64,000 nucleotides of DNA from Exiguobacterium sibiricum 7-3 (GTDB lineage Bacteria; Bacillota; Bacilli; Exiguobacteriales; Exiguobacteriaceae), in contig NZ_KK211190.1 of the NCBI RefSeq assembly GCF_000620865.1, positions 881,971 through 945,970 of the forward strand, given 5' to 3'. Position numbers and translations under genes: made by a program. Below the pieces are notes generated by a model. That model worked only from the letters and a program-made list of their open reading frames with translations. It made no database searches and was not told the DNA's origin. Every line of letters starts with the position of its first letter. Within the stretch, counting starts at the first letter, position 1. Positions 46,693 through 57,569 of this stretch are shown one piece after another.

Positions 46693-46722
46693 TTGACGCG
46701 CTACGGACGTCTCGGATAAAAT
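46693..46722 (+). promoter_or_regulatory. valS leader promoter
   Basis: TTGACG (46693-46698), 18-nt spacer, TAAAAT (46717-46722), 8 bp after hemL. Confidence 0.75.
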
Positions 46723-46734
46723 GAAGAAAGATTA

Positions 46735-46996
46735 ATTTGGAAAACAGCGATGACGGGAAGAGTAGTCAATCAACGGACTGTTATGAGAGAACACATCCAT
46801 GGCTGAGAGATGTGACAGGACGTCCTGATGAAGGTCACCCCACGAGCTGGTCTCGTAAGCAACAGCAAGCGAGATCCGGATTGCCGCACGTTACGCGGGC
46901 TAGAGGGCACTCTGCAAAGAGTGAACTAAGGTGGTACCGCGGAAGAGCAACGGCTTCTTTCGTCCTTAGATGAGGACGAGAGAAGCCGTTTTTATT
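46735..46996 (+). promoter_or_regulatory. T-box riboswitch of valS
   Basis: Leader RNA that senses uncharged tRNA-Val. The T-box sequence AAGGTGGTACCGCGG is at 46928-46942, the AGTA motif of stem I near 46757, and a terminator hairpin at 46949-46996. The likely specifier codon is GTC at 46834-46836, following a GAA motif and followed by A, as is usual; this assignment is by eye. The leader fills the 333-bp gap between hemL and valS. Confidence 0.92.
46949..46996 (+). terminator. T-box terminator hairpin
   Basis: AACGGCTTCT...AGAAGCCGTT outer stem with an inner CGTCC/GGACG stem, followed by TTTTA. Expected to form when tRNA-Val is charged. Confidence 0.88.
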
Positions 46997-47018
46997 ATGG
47001 ATTAAAGGAGCGATTCAG

Positions 47019-49655
47019 ATGCAGGAATTATCAATGCCAACAAAATATGATCCGCAGGCAACGGAAGAAAAATGGTACGACTTTTGGATGAAAGGGGAAT
47101 ACTTCAAAGCCGATCAGGATCCGGAAAAAGCACCGTATACGATCGTCATCCCGCCACCGAACGTCACCGGGAAATTACACCTCGGTCATGCCTGGGATAC
47201 AACACTTCAGGATATGCTGACACGGATGAAACGGATGCAAGGTTTCGACGTCTTGTACCTGCCGGGAATGGACCACGCCGGAATCGCGACGCAAGCTAAA
47301 GTCGAACAGAAGCTCCGGGCGGAAGGAAAGTCACGTCTTGAAATGGGACGTGAGAAGTTCCTTGAACAATCATGGGCATGGAAAGAAGAATATGCTTCAA
47401 CAATCCGCGAGCAATGGTCGAAACTCGGACTCGGACTCGATTATTCACGGGAACGGTTTACACTCGATGAAGGTTTGTCGGAAGCGGTTCAAGAAGTGTT
47501 CGTTAAATTGTATGAAAAAGGCTTGATCTACCGTGGTGAATACATCGTTAACTGGGATCCGGCGACGAAAACAGCCATCTCGGATATCGAGGTCATTTAT
47601 AAAGACATCGAAGGTGCTTTCTATCACTTCAGTTATCCGTTGACGGACGGAAGTGGTCACGTCGAACTGGCGACGACGCGTCCGGAAACGATGCTCGGCG
47701 ATACAGCGATTGCCGTCAATCCGAAAGATGAGCGTTATGCACACCTCGTCGGAAAAACGATCACGTTACCAATCGTCGGCCGGGAAATCCCGATTGTTGC
47801 CGATGAGTACGTTGATATGGAGTTTGGGACAGGTGTCGTTAAAATCACGCCGGCCCACGACCCGAACGACTTTGAAGTTGGAAACCGTCATGATTTACCA
47901 CGTGTCCTCGTCATGAACGAAGACGGCACGATGAACGAAAATGCCGGGAAATACGAAGGCATGGATCGTTTCGAATGCCGTAAGCAGATCGTCGAAGATC
48001 TGAAAGAATCAGGTGTCCTGATCAAAGTCGAACCGCATCTGCATTCCGTCGGTCACTCGGAACGGTCGGACGCGATTGTCGAGCCGTACTTGTCGCTCCA
48101 ATGGTTTGTTAAAATGGAACCGCTCGCTGAAAAAGCATTACAAGAGCAACAAGGGGAAGACAAAATCAACTTTATTCCGCAACGTTTCGAAAACACATAT
48201 GTCCGCTGGATGGAAAACATCCGTGACTGGTGTGTCAGCCGTCAGCTTTGGTGGGGTCACCGGATTCCGGCTTGGTACCATAAAGAAACGGGCGAAGTCT
48301 ACGTCGGCAAAGAAGCACCAGCTGATCTCGAAAACTGGGAACAGGACAATGATGTGCTTGATACATGGTTCTCATCCGCCCTTTGGCCGTTCTCGACGAT
48401 GGGCTGGCCAAACGAAGGTGCAGCTGATTATCAGAAGTACTTCCCGACGTCAACACTCGTAACGGGTTACGATATCATCGCTTTTTGGGTCTCACGGATG
48501 ATCTTCCAATCGTATGAATTCACAGGCGAACGTCCATTCAACGATGTCTTGATTCACGGCTTGATCCGTGACTCCGAGGGACGGAAAATGTCGAAATCAC
48601 TCGGTAACGGGATTGATCCGATGGATGTCATCGAGAAATACGGTGCGGATTCGCTGCGCTGGTTCTTAACGACCGGTTCAACACCAGGAAACGATTTACG
48701 TTTCTACTGGGAGAAAATCGAAGCGACATGGAACTTCTCGAACAAATTGTGGAACGCGAGCCGCTTTGCCTTGATGAACATGGATGGACTTACGCATGAG
48801 CAAATTGACCTGTCCGGTGAGAAATCACTTGCCGATCAATGGATTCTGACACGTCTGAACACGACGATTGATGATGTGACGCGTCTGTCAGACAAATATG
48901 AGTTTGGTGAAGCCGGTCGCGTTCTGTATCACTTCATCTGGGAAGACTTCTGTAACTGGTACATCGAGATGGCGAAGTTGCCGTTAAACGGTGAGGACGA
49001 AGCAGCGAAATTGACGACACGTTCGATTCTTGCCTATACGCTTGATCAAATCATGCGTCTGATGCATCCGTTCATGCCGTTCATCACGGAAGAAATCTGG
49101 CAACACTTACCGCACGAAGGCGAAACAGTTACACGTGCCGCTTGGCCGACACGGAACGATTCACTGGACTTCCCAAAAGCTGTTCCGGCATTTGAAGCCG
49201 TTCAGAACGTCATCCGTTCAGTTCGGAACATCCGGGCTGAAGTCAACGCACCGATGTCGAAACAAATTCAGTTGATGATTGCAACGAGTGACGATCAAGT
49301 CCAGCATGATTTAGAAACAAATCTGTCGTACTTGAAAAAGTTCACGAATGCGTCAGAATTGCTCGTTGAACGCAATATGACAGCACCGGAAAAAGCGATG
49401 AGTGCCATCGTGACGGGAGCAGAATTGTTCATTCCACTTGCTGACTTGATCAACATCGAAGAAGAAATCGCTCGTCTGAACAAAGAACTCGTCAAGTATA
49501 CAAAAGAAGTCGAACGGGTCGAGAAAAAACTCAACAACCCGGGATTTGTCGGGAAAGCACCGGCACATGTCATTGAAGAAGAACAAGCAAAAGCACAAGA
49601 CTATAAAGAGAAGCGGGCGGCAGTTGAAGTCCGAATCAGCGAACTCGCAAAATAA
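47019..49655 (+). CDS. valS: Valyl-tRNA synthetase
   Basis: Class I aminoacyl-tRNA synthetase charging tRNA-Val; 878 residues. HIGH-type motif in [13 protein letters not shown], the editing domain (about 190-330) with [12 protein letters not shown], the KMSKS motif in [13 protein letters not shown], and a C-terminal coiled coil (about 810-878). ATG at 47019 lies 8 nt after AAAGGAG. Controlled by the upstream T-box. Followed by a terminator, then folC as in B. subtilis. Confidence 0.97.
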   Translation: MQELSMPTKYDPQATEEKWYDFWMKGEYFKADQDPEKAPYTIVIPPPNVTGKLHLGHAWDTTLQDMLTRMKRMQGFDVLYLPGMDHAGIATQAKVEQKLRAEGKSRLEMGREKFLEQSWAWKEEYASTIREQWSKLGLGLDYSRERFTLDEGLSEAVQEVFVKLYEKGLIYRGEYIVNWDPATKTAISDIEVIYKDIEGAFYHFSYPLTDGSGHVELATTRPETMLGDTAIAVNPKDERYAHLVGKTITLPIVGREIPIVADEYVDMEFGTGVVKITPAHDPNDFEVGNRHDLPRVLVMNEDGTMNENAGKYEGMDRFECRKQIVEDLKESGVLIKVEPHLHSVGHSERSDAIVEPYLSLQWFVKMEPLAEKALQEQQGEDKINFIPQRFENTYVRWMENIRDWCVSRQLWWGHRIPAWYHKETGEVYVGKEAPADLENWEQDNDVLDTWFSSALWPFSTMGWPNEGAADYQKYFPTSTLVTGYDIIAFWVSRMIFQSYEFTGERPFNDVLIHGLIRDSEGRKMSKSLGNGIDPMDVIEKYGADSLRWFLTTGSTPGNDLRFYWEKIEATWNFSNKLWNASRFALMNMDGLTHEQIDLSGEKSLADQWILTRLNTTIDDVTRLSDKYEFGEAGRVLYHFIWEDFCNWYIEMAKLPLNGEDEAAKLTTRSILAYTLDQIMRLMHPFMPFITEEIWQHLPHEGETVTRAAWPTRNDSLDFPKAVPAFEAVQNVIRSVRNIRAEVNAPMSKQIQLMIATSDDQVQHDLETNLSYLKKFTNASELLVERNMTAPEKAMSAIVTGAELFIPLADLINIEEEIARLNKELVKYTKEVERVEKKLNNPGFVGKAPAHVIEEEQAKAQDYKEKRAAVEVRISELAK

Positions 49656-49662
49656 TCTTAAC

Positions 49663-49694
49663 AGTGGCTCAAGTTTTCTTGAGTCACTTTTTTT
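49663..49694 (+). terminator. Terminator after valS
   Basis: AGTGGCTCAAG / CTTGAGTCACT stem (one mismatch) with a TTTT loop, followed by seven T residues. Confidence 0.8.
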
Positions 49695-49711
49695 GAAGGA
49701 GTGAACCAAGC

Positions 49712-50962
49712 GTGAGAACACGAGAAGATGTGTTGGAATGGTTATCGGCGTTACTGGCATTTGGCATCAAACCGGGACTGAGTCGGATGGAAGCAGTACT
49801 GGAGGAACTTATGATTGATCCGGATGCGATTCCGACGATTCATGCCGCGGGAACAAACGGAAAGGGATCAACGGTCGCTTTTTTGCGGGAGATGGGTGTA
49901 GCCGAAGGATTGCAAGTCGGAACCTTTACGTCACCGTATATCATTCAGTTCGAGGAACGGATCATGTTGAACGGTGTACCAATCAGTGAAGCGGATCTGG
50001 TCGAGGCGGCTAATGTGGTTCAAGCTGCAATCCTGAAATTAGAACCGGTAATTGGGGCATTGACGGAATTTGAAGCCTTAACGGTGCTCGCTTTTTATCA
50101 TTTTTATCAAATTCGTCCTGATTTTGTGATTTATGAAGTCGGACTCGGTGGTTTGTACGATTCGACGAATGTCCTGAAGCAACCGAAAGCCGCCATTATT
50201 ACTTCGATTGGGCACGACCATCAGGCTATCCTCGGAGATACGCTTCAAGAGATCGCCCTACAGAAATTCGGGATCATCAAACAAGGCACACGAGTCATTG
50301 CCGGGAAACTGCAGGAAGAATTGACGGTGCCGTTGATGGCCTATTGTGGCGATCGGCAAGCGAGTCTGTCCTGGAGTCAGGAAGTCATCCGGCATTACCG
50401 GCTGAGTGAGACAGGAACATGGGCAACCTATGAAGGCATTCCCGAGACACGGCTTGGACTGGAAGGGATGCATCAAGTCCACAACGCGGCCAATGCCGTC
50501 GTCTGTGCCAAACAACTGGGATGGTCGAAGACCGCAATCCGGCGTGGACTGCGGAATGCAACGCATCCGGGTCGGTTTGAAATCATCTCCCGTAAGCCGC
50601 GGATCATTTTGGACGGTGCCCATAATCCGGAAGGGGTGACGGCACTTGTCGAACGTTTGAAGGAAGAGTCAAAACCGGTCGTCGTCCTCTGTTCGATCTT
50701 ACGGGACAAGGACCGCAAAGCGATGCTCAGGCAGTTACGGGAAGTGACACCGGATATTTACGAGACGACGTTTGATTTTCCAAGGGCGCGAACACTGGAA
50801 GAATTGGAGATGGACGGAGCGAAGGCGATGGAACTCAACAGCTTTTTCAAGGAAGTGGATACGGCCGACAAGACACTTATTGTCACGGGTTCCCTTTATT
50901 TCATCAGCACGGTTCGCACATTACTTAAGGCACAGTCTTTTACAAAAAAGGGGAAACACTGA
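49712..50962 (+). CDS. folC: Folylpolyglutamate synthase/dihydrofolate synthase
   Basis: Mur-ligase-like enzyme that adds glutamates to folates; 416 residues. Seen: ATP-binding GTNGKGSTVAF (about 46-56), FTSPYI, TEFEALTVLAFYHF, YEVGLGGLYDSTN, SIGHDHQAILG, and the C-terminal LDGAHNPEGV. GTG start after GAAGGAGTGAA. In B. subtilis comC (prepilin peptidase) lies just beyond folC; here the type IV pilus locus begins. Confidence 0.93.
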   Translation: MRTREDVLEWLSALLAFGIKPGLSRMEAVLEELMIDPDAIPTIHAAGTNGKGSTVAFLREMGVAEGLQVGTFTSPYIIQFEERIMLNGVPISEADLVEAANVVQAAILKLEPVIGALTEFEALTVLAFYHFYQIRPDFVIYEVGLGGLYDSTNVLKQPKAAIITSIGHDHQAILGDTLQEIALQKFGIIKQGTRVIAGKLQEELTVPLMAYCGDRQASLSWSQEVIRHYRLSETGTWATYEGIPETRLGLEGMHQVHNAANAVVCAKQLGWSKTAIRRGLRNATHPGRFEIISRKPRIILDGAHNPEGVTALVERLKEESKPVVVLCSILRDKDRKAMLRQLREVTPDIYETTFDFPRARTLEELEMDGAKAMELNSFFKEVDTADKTLIVTGSLYFISTVRTLLKAQSFTKKGKH

Positions 50963-51034
50963 AAGAACTTGTATACTAATGGTGGGGTAATATAGTCCTA
51001 GATTTTATGATCTTACGACGAGGAGACGATGGAG

Positions 51035-54000
51035 ATGCAACGTTGGGTACGTCTGTTTTTAGTCAGTCTGTTGATTTTTACCAGTATTACGTATATACAA
51101 CCACCACATACAAAGGCTGAAGCCGGAGAAAAGTTTAAGATTTTAGAAATCCGAGATGCCTGGTCAGCAACAAATCGGATTGATCCGAATACTGTCATCA
51201 CATCCATGTTGACAGGACTGGATACGAGCCGGTACGAGATTAAGATGATGACAGTCAAGGAACTGAATGCGTCGCGTTTCCCGCTTGATGGAGCATTTGA
51301 TGCGATTGTTTTTGATCCGTCAGCTTTTTCGGGAACAGACCGTTATTCGATGACTGTTTCAGATACGAAAAAAAATCATAATACGAACAAGATTGAAAAT
51401 GATATTACGAAGCTGAAAGCGAACGAAATCTACAGTGCTTATGTCCAAAAGGGTTTACCGGTCTTTTTACATCAAGATGTTCTAGCACAAACGTCAAGTA
51501 ATTTTAATTTGATTTTTAAAGGTACGCCTACCTATACCGATATTGCGGCAGTCATTACGAAATTGAAGAGTCAAAAAATCGTTCGCCCTCGTCTGGAGCG
51601 GGTTTCCGTTCAACAACAAGGGACGGTCTTGGCAAACGTCGATAAAAGTACAACAGCTGTTCCGAACGTACCGATTGATTTCACGTACACGACAAGCCTT
51701 GAAAATACGAACCAACTCGCGCGACTCTATATTGATTTTGACAGTAATGATCAATTTGAAGAATCAGAAAAGGTTGATGAAAAACCTGCCGGGAAAACAG
51801 GTACACTGAGCTATAATTTTGATGCGCCAAGTTATACCGGTCCACGGAACTGGATGATTCGCGTTTCTAGTAGTGACGGTTTGACGGATTATAAAACCGG
51901 CAGTTTTTTAATGAAGGATCAGGTCGCGGAAGCGAAAATTCTTCAAGTGACACGGACAGGAACGACCGGATCCATCAATGGATTTATGAATACTAGAACG
52001 TTACTGAAGCAGGATGGATTTTATGACTTTAATGTCGAAGTCATCACTGCAGACACATTTAATCAAACGTATTCGACTAAGAATTTAAATACGGCTTACG
52101 ATATGTTAATTTTTGGTTTTCAAGATTCTTATGGTGCCGCATCTTTGAGTGACGCTGCATCGAACGCGATCCTTGGGTTTACGAACACGGGCCAAGGATT
52201 GATGTTGTCTCACGACACGATTTTCCGTCCGAATCAATCAGCGATTCCCGAGCTGTTCTGGGAAAAGAAGTTTGCTGATTTAGCAGGACAAAAGAATTTT
52301 ACGAATATGGGCTATGCGGCGCCGCGTACATCGGGACAAGCAGTTAAGCAAAACGATGGTGTCATGACAACTTACCCCTTCACCTTAGGAAGTAATGTCT
52401 TAATTGCAACGACCCACAACCAATACTTTGGACTGGACTTGGAACAACCTGATTTAATTCCATGGTATAACATTCGCGAAAATAGTGTTGCCGCCTCGAA
52501 CCAAGATGCCGGTCGAACAGTTGGCGACGCAAGAAATCATTATTATATGTATACAAAAGGAAATATCACCTATTCGGGTGCTGGACATACTTCGACATTC
52601 AGTCAACAGCAAGAAAAAGAACTGTTTTCAAATACAATGTACCGCGCTTTTATTGGAGCAAACCATAAGCCGCTCATTAAAAATATCTTGCCGGATAATC
52701 AAGCCGGTTATTTGAGTAATGAGCCACTTACAATTTCGTATAAAGTGAATGATTATGATTTACGGGATCGCCAATTAAAAACACGTATTTATATCGATAA
52801 CGAAAAGGTATTTGAGAACGATAAATTGAAAAATAATTCCTTTGTCAGTCAGACGTTTAACGGTAAATTGGCGGGGAAAACGTCAGCCGTGATTCGGATT
52901 GAAGCCGAGGACCAGCGTGGAGCGAAGACGGTTGAAACACGAACGATTCAAATCGTTCAGCCCTCTGCTTCATCGCCGTTCATCTTATCACGTTCCATCG
53001 ATCCGGCTACAATCCCGCAAGGTGAAACAGCTGACATCACCTACACTGTCAAAACAAGTCCAATGCTCCAAAAAGATGCGATTGGAAATAATGGGTATAT
53101 CATGGGGCAATTCTCTGTCACGATGGAGAACATCCTTTTTAGTGAAAATTTCCCGACAAATGTTGATGTCATTTCAGCGACCGGACTCGGTAACGTTAAA
53201 ATTGTGGATCAAAAATTGACTGGAGATATTCCGGATATTGAATATGATGAAGCAATCGAAGGTGTCCATAAAGGCTTATGGATTGCACAGCCGTCTGAAC
53301 TCACCTTTACAGTGAAAGTTCGGGCGAAAGACAGCGCTGGTACTCATTTATTTGATAAAAAAGACAATATAGTCAGTTCGACCAAAACGATTTATCGCGA
53401 TAAAAAGAATGGAAAAGACAAATCGTCATCGGTGTCCAATGATACACAAGCTTTCCCGACGATAGGGTATGCTTTATCAAAACCTTATGCAACAGAAGTG
53501 AAAATTCCGTCAGTCCGTATCGATCTCAATACCCCGTCTTATAAAGTGTTGCCTGATATCAGCCCGGCAGGTAGTCAATACGGGACGTTGAAGTGGTCGA
53601 TTGCAGACACAGACATTGCGACGATTAACCAAGAGGGAATCATTGTGCCGAAGAAAATCGGAACGACGGATATCAAACTGATTGTCCCTGTCGCAAACGG
53701 TAAAGAACTGGTCGCGACATCAAAATTGACCATCAACGATGTATTTGGCGGACTGATTGTCCGGGATGTTCCAAATGTGTTATATGTCGGACAAACAAAA
53801 TCAATGACTGGGGATGCCATTATGTTGTCCGGAACGGATGCCCCGATCAAATGGATTGTTACGAATCCTGGGTTTGTTGAATCCAAGGGGAAAGAAACCG
53901 ATACGTTGTCCTTAACCGGTGTCAAACCCGGTATACTGACCGTACAAGCTGTCGTGCCAGCGACCGTGGGAACGACGACTTATCTGGCACAATCACAAAC

Positions 54001-54616
54001 CTATTCGATTGAAGTCAAAGTACCGGAACTGACCGTTACGCCTAGCAACCTGGAACTTTGGGCTGGGACGACGCAGGACGTAACTGCAACGTTCTCACCG
54101 GATATTCGCTTACCGTTTGTTCTTTCGAAAGTCAGTGATGCTATTGAACTGACTGCGACCGGTACCGGATACACCGTCAAAGGATTGACCGGGACTCCAA
54201 ACGGTCCGATTGATGTACTGTTACAGTTAAAAGATTTCCCAGATACGCAAGCGATCACTAAAATCAATGTGCGTGAAAATCCACTGACATTGACGGCGAA
54301 TGATTTGACGATGACATTACAAGATGATCAAAAACGCCCGCTTCTCAATTGGCTACCCGTTACGACGACGGAACGTTTCTATCGTCTCGAAGTCTTGCAA
54401 GGAAAAGAATACGTCAAGACGGATGCGACTTCTCAGACGCTGAAGGCACTTCGTCCGGGTGTTGCCCGCGTCAAGGTCACTGCCCTGAAAGAAGACAAGA
54501 CTGTTTTTGAAGTATTGAAGGACGGAGAGAAAGAGAAGCAACCGTTGACGACGACGTTTAAAGTCACGATTTCATCTGAGGGATCGGCAGGAGAAAGTGA
54601 TACGGATGTGTATTAA
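51035..54616 (+). CDS. Large secreted Ig-like protein (DUF5057-like) of the pilus locus
   Basis: A 1193-residue exported protein. N-terminal signal peptide (basic MQRWVRL then hydrophobic to about 22) with likely cleavage near TKAEA. Residues about 30-190 resemble the DUF5057 domain (KILEIRDAW, LTGLDTSRYEIKMMTVKELN). The rest is beta-rich: Ig-like segments about 540-650 (SNEPLTISYKVND) and a Big2-like repeat about 835-910 (KWSIADTDIATINQEGIIVP), then two more similar modules. No LPXTG anchor or transmembrane tail. ATG at 51035 is 8 nt after AGGAGA. A role as pilus-associated adhesin or assembly factor is inference from position. Confidence 0.65.
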   Translation: MQRWVRLFLVSLLIFTSITYIQPPHTKAEAGEKFKILEIRDAWSATNRIDPNTVITSMLTGLDTSRYEIKMMTVKELNASRFPLDGAFDAIVFDPSAFSGTDRYSMTVSDTKKNHNTNKIENDITKLKANEIYSAYVQKGLPVFLHQDVLAQTSSNFNLIFKGTPTYTDIAAVITKLKSQKIVRPRLERVSVQQQGTVLANVDKSTTAVPNVPIDFTYTTSLENTNQLARLYIDFDSNDQFEESEKVDEKPAGKTGTLSYNFDAPSYTGPRNWMIRVSSSDGLTDYKTGSFLMKDQVAEAKILQVTRTGTTGSINGFMNTRTLLKQDGFYDFNVEVITADTFNQTYSTKNLNTAYDMLIFGFQDSYGAASLSDAASNAILGFTNTGQGLMLSHDTIFRPNQSAIPELFWEKKFADLAGQKNFTNMGYAAPRTSGQAVKQNDGVMTTYPFTLGSNVLIATTHNQYFGLDLEQPDLIPWYNIRENSVAASNQDAGRTVGDARNHYYMYTKGNITYSGAGHTSTFSQQQEKELFSNTMYRAFIGANHKPLIKNILPDNQAGYLSNEPLTISYKVNDYDLRDRQLKTRIYIDNEKVFENDKLKNNSFVSQTFNGKLAGKTSAVIRIEAEDQRGAKTVETRTIQIVQPSASSPFILSRSIDPATIPQGETADITYTVKTSPMLQKDAIGNNGYIMGQFSVTMENILFSENFPTNVDVISATGLGNVKIVDQKLTGDIPDIEYDEAIEGVHKGLWIAQPSELTFTVKVRAKDSAGTHLFDKKDNIVSSTKTIYRDKKNGKDKSSSVSNDTQAFPTIGYALSKPYATEVKIPSVRIDLNTPSYKVLPDISPAGSQYGTLKWSIADTDIATINQEGIIVPKKIGTTDIKLIVPVANGKELVATSKLTINDVFGGLIVRDVPNVLYVGQTKSMTGDAIMLSGTDAPIKWIVTNPGFVESKGKETDTLSLTGVKPGILTVQAVVPATVGTTTYLAQSQTYSIEVKVPELTVTPSNLELWAGTTQDVTATFSPDIRLPFVLSKVSDAIELTATGTGYTVKGLTGTPNGPIDVLLQLKDFPDTQAITKINVRENPLTLTANDLTMTLQDDQKRPLLNWLPVTTTERFYRLEVLQGKEYVKTDATSQTLKALRPGVARVKVTALKEDKTVFEVLKDGEKEKQPLTTTFKVTISSEGSAGESDTDVY

Positions 54617-54631
54617 AGAGGAGCCAACGAC

Positions 54632-55321
54632 GTGACACGAAAAAAAATCATGACCGTCGTTCTCCTGTTCTTGATTGGAATCGGAGGAACGACGTATCTG
54701 TTAATCGATTATCGAAATCAACAAACCTTTGAAGCAAGCCTCAAGGCAAGTGATGCCACTAAGTTGCAACAAGCAGCAGAAGCTGTCAATTTATCGACAA
54801 AAGAACGAAACCGGTATATCCGGCAGTTTCAAGAAACACTCGAGTACGACAAAGCACTCGTCCTGTTGGACCGGACAAGTGCTAAAAACCAAACCAATTG
54901 GTTTTATGTCGCGCAGTTTGCTCCGACGAATGTCGTAGCGGATTGGTTGCAAGCAGGCGCGTCCGTCCGACAAGTGAACAAGGAACGACAAAATGTGTTA
55001 CATGTCGCAACAAGTGTCAATCGTTCGGTCGATGCCTACGCGTTACTCGTCAAACAAGCAACGAAACGCGAATTGAACCAGCAGGATCGATTCGGTCATA
55101 CCCCACTCTATTATGCAACCGTCGATCAAAACCAAGAAGCGATGGAGCTGTTACTGGCAGCGGGTGCTTCGCCGGACAAAGGGAAAGATCGCCCGATTTA
55201 CGAGACCGTCAAACAAAACCGGAAAGACCTTTATCAAGTGTTAGAAAAAAGCGGCGCCTCAGCAACACGTAAACAAGTGAAACAACTGGCTGAAACGTAT
55301 GGTGCAGCATCTTTTGAGTAA
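54632..55321 (+). CDS. Ankyrin-repeat protein with N-terminal membrane anchor
   Basis: A 229-residue protein with one N-terminal hydrophobic helix (about 5-25) acting as anchor or uncleaved signal. Ankyrin repeats follow; the clearest are NQQDRFGHTPLYYATVDQN and QEAMELLLAAGASPDKGKDR. It is probably outside the membrane, judging by the N-terminal charge pattern. GTG start after AAGAGGAG. It lies 15 bp after the DUF5057-like gene, so both are likely co-transcribed. Partner unknown. Confidence 0.75.
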   Translation: MTRKKIMTVVLLFLIGIGGTTYLLIDYRNQQTFEASLKASDATKLQQAAEAVNLSTKERNRYIRQFQETLEYDKALVLLDRTSAKNQTNWFYVAQFAPTNVVADWLQAGASVRQVNKERQNVLHVATSVNRSVDAYALLVKQATKRELNQQDRFGHTPLYYATVDQNQEAMELLLAAGASPDKGKDRPIYETVKQNRKDLYQVLEKSGASATRKQVKQLAETYGAASFE

Positions 55322-55324
55322 CTG

Positions 55325-55363
55325 AAAAACACGACATCCGCTGTTGACGGGTGTCGTGTTTTT
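55325..55363. terminator. Bidirectional terminator between the ankyrin and minor-pilin genes
   Basis: AAAAACACGACATCCG pairs with CGGGTGTCGTGTTTTT (one wobble), with poly-A and poly-T flanks serving both converging transcripts. Confidence 0.88.
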
Positions 55364-55368
55364 GTTTG

Positions 55369-56937
55369 TCATGGAAGCCGTTTCGGCGTCTCGACATAGA
55401 GTTGAACGGCTCGGCTGAGCGGAAGCATCGCTGTTGGATTTTGAAGAACACTCGCATCGTAAGTTAAACGAAGACGGGATTTTTCAGCATCAGCGGATTG
55501 CTTGGCCTTCATCAAGGTCTCGAGTGCTGTTACATCTTGCGGGAAACTGTTTTCCGGTAAATCAAGCGTTCCGCGGTAGGCATTGACTTCGAGACTGCCT
55601 TTCGTAAAGATTCCACCTTGCAGGTTCATCGTCGAACCAACGGAATAGATTCGGTTTAGCTTTGGATCATCGCTGTATAAAAAAGCACTCATATCGGGTG
55701 TTGCGGTTTTTGGTGTTGAAAATTTATTGACGCGGTTAATCGTCAAACTTCCTTTGCTGAGAAGGATCAAGGTATTCTGACTGACTGAACTGGCAATTCC
55801 TTGAATGTTCGCATCGTCCAGGCGGCTCGAGCCCGTCGAAAACATCGTCGTTGCAAAGCTGACGTTACCGCGGATCAGTAAATTACCGAGAACAATCATC
55901 GGCCGTTTGATTTCAAGTGGTCGATCGATGGGGTTGAGGGAAGAAATCGTCAAGTTTCCGTCGATGATAAGGGGTTCAGTGGAAGCTTTGACGATGTCGT
56001 CGGTAATGGTCACCGTGTTGTTTTCTGTTGGTGCCGGTCGAATCAGTTGTTTGTCTGTACTTAGTTCGTTTAAAAATGGACCTGATAAGACAGCCTGTTT
56101 GATCGGTTGATCTCGTAAGTAACTCGATAACGTGGCGAGTGGCGTGGTACTCGGAATATCTAAAAAATCGTTTAAGGCGAATTCAAAATCAAACGGGACC
56201 AAGGCGTCTTTTGTGGCCAACAAGTCCGTTTTGACGGTCGAGTCGAATACACTTGAATCACAAGGTAAAAAATCACGACAGCTCAATAACGGTTGGTCCT
56301 TTGGCTGGAATACCTTGACTTGACCATCGATGTAAGAACGGGCCGTTTTATCCGTATACTTCCCCGAAACACCATTGTAGATAAAGTTAGGTGACGCTGA
56401 TACTTGCAACGGTTCCCGGGAAAAGATATTTCCCTGAATCCGCGGGGCGCCATTTAAAATCACTTGATTGTCCGAACCTAAGATGTAGTATAAAAAACTT
56501 GGAATCGCAGACAGATAAACGCGTTGCGAATACGTTTTTCGGACCGTCGGCTGATCGCCTTTTGTTTCTTCGACCTCTGCGGTCAAATCAAATGCCTTGA
56601 CCCGGATGTTCGAGGCCGCCTCGTTTAAGACTACTTTGACATTCGGTGCGGAAGCCGCAAGCTTTAAAATGATTTGATTGGTTGGATCCTTAAATAATTC
56701 GGTGGAAGAACTGGTGGGATTGGTGCCGGCTGTCGTCGCAACGATTTGTTGCAGGGCAGCGATTGCTTGATTCAATTCATTTTGTGTCGCTGATTCGACT
56801 TCGATGTTCGTGCCCCGGATTTCCGTCAACCGGGTGGATTGTAGACTGATACCGATTGTCGCCACCGCCAGTACGGACAGAACGGTTAATGTCACTAATA
56901 CAAATAGTAGGGTGTAACCTTCTTCAGATTTTCGCAT
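55369..56937 (-). CDS. PilX/GspK-like minor pilin
   Basis: A 522-residue protein with a pilin-type N-terminus: MRKSEEG then a hydrophobic helix beginning YTLLFVLVTLTVL. After predicted cleavage behind Gly, position 5 is Phe instead of the usual Glu, as in tip pseudopilins of the GspK type. The body is long and beta-rich with repeated strand-turn units (PRIQGNIFSREPL, PLIIDGNLTISSL, MIVLGNLLIRGNVSF), suggesting a beta-solenoid-like domain. Third gene of the minus-strand minor-pilin group. Surface-exposed tip role is inference. Confidence 0.7.
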   Translation of the reverse strand: MRKSEEGYTLLFVLVTLTVLSVLAVATIGISLQSTRLTEIRGTNIEVESATQNELNQAIAALQQIVATTAGTNPTSSSTELFKDPTNQIILKLAASAPNVKVVLNEAASNIRVKAFDLTAEVEETKGDQPTVRKTYSQRVYLSAIPSFLYYILGSDNQVILNGAPRIQGNIFSREPLQVSASPNFIYNGVSGKYTDKTARSYIDGQVKVFQPKDQPLLSCRDFLPCDSSVFDSTVKTDLLATKDALVPFDFEFALNDFLDIPSTTPLATLSSYLRDQPIKQAVLSGPFLNELSTDKQLIRPAPTENNTVTITDDIVKASTEPLIIDGNLTISSLNPIDRPLEIKRPMIVLGNLLIRGNVSFATTMFSTGSSRLDDANIQGIASSVSQNTLILLSKGSLTINRVNKFSTPKTATPDMSAFLYSDDPKLNRIYSVGSTMNLQGGIFTKGSLEVNAYRGTLDLPENSFPQDVTALETLMKAKQSADAEKSRLRLTYDASVLQNPTAMLPLSRAVQLYVETPKRLP

Positions 56938-56954
56938 AGGTCGTCCTTTCTCCC

Positions 56955-57569
56955 TTAAAAGCCGATCGTACTCGTCAGGGTTTGTGTTTCTTCTTGATCA
57001 ACGGACCGGATGGTTAAGGTAATCGTCAAGATGCCGTGAATGACGTAAACCCCAGGGGAATCGCCGGTCGTAATCGTGACCATTTCCGGACGTGATAATG
57101 TAAATGTTTTTTCAACGCGTGTCTGGTCATTGATGCTTTCGGGCGGTCCTTTATAAATCAAAGTCGTCTGTTCGGTTTGTTGCTCAGCAAATGTATAAGT
57201 GATCGGATCGACCGTCTCGTCTGTTTGGTCTTGATTGGCGTTATACGGTACAAAACCGGCCGACCGTTCAAGCAGCCCTGTTGATTGACTAATACTTGGC
57301 AGTGTTTTTTTATAAAATGACAATTGATTGAGTTCGTCAATTCGAATAGCATCAAACCCGGTGATTTCATTTAAAATCAAACCAACCGAACTGTCGGCTT
57401 CACTCCGCAACTCACTGATAATGCCGGTTGCCTGAAAGCTTTTTGTTCCCGAAATAAACACCGTTAGGATGACCGCACTAAAAATCGCAGCAATGACGAT
57501 TGCGACCAGTAATTCAACGAGTGAAAACCCGTCACTTCGTTGATGGAAAACTTTGATTAAGCGTCGCAT
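56955..57569 (-). CDS. PilW-like minor pilin
   Basis: Prepilin-like protein of 204 residues. Leader ending in Gly followed by FSLVELLVAIVIAAIFSAV, the standard type III signal with Glu5. The globular part contains many polar beta strands and PilW-like length. Substrate of a prepilin peptidase, not encoded in this window. It overlaps the previous pilin gene by 38 bp and is preceded by GAAAGGATC. Confidence 0.85.
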   Translation of the reverse strand: MRRLIKVFHQRSDGFSLVELLVAIVIAAIFSAVILTVFISGTKSFQATGIISELRSEADSSVGLILNEITGFDAIRIDELNQLSFYKKTLPSISQSTGLLERSAGFVPYNANQDQTDETVDPITYTFAEQQTEQTTLIYKGPPESINDQTRVEKTFTLSRPEMVTITTGDSPGVYVIHGILTITLTIRSVDQEETQTLTSTIGF

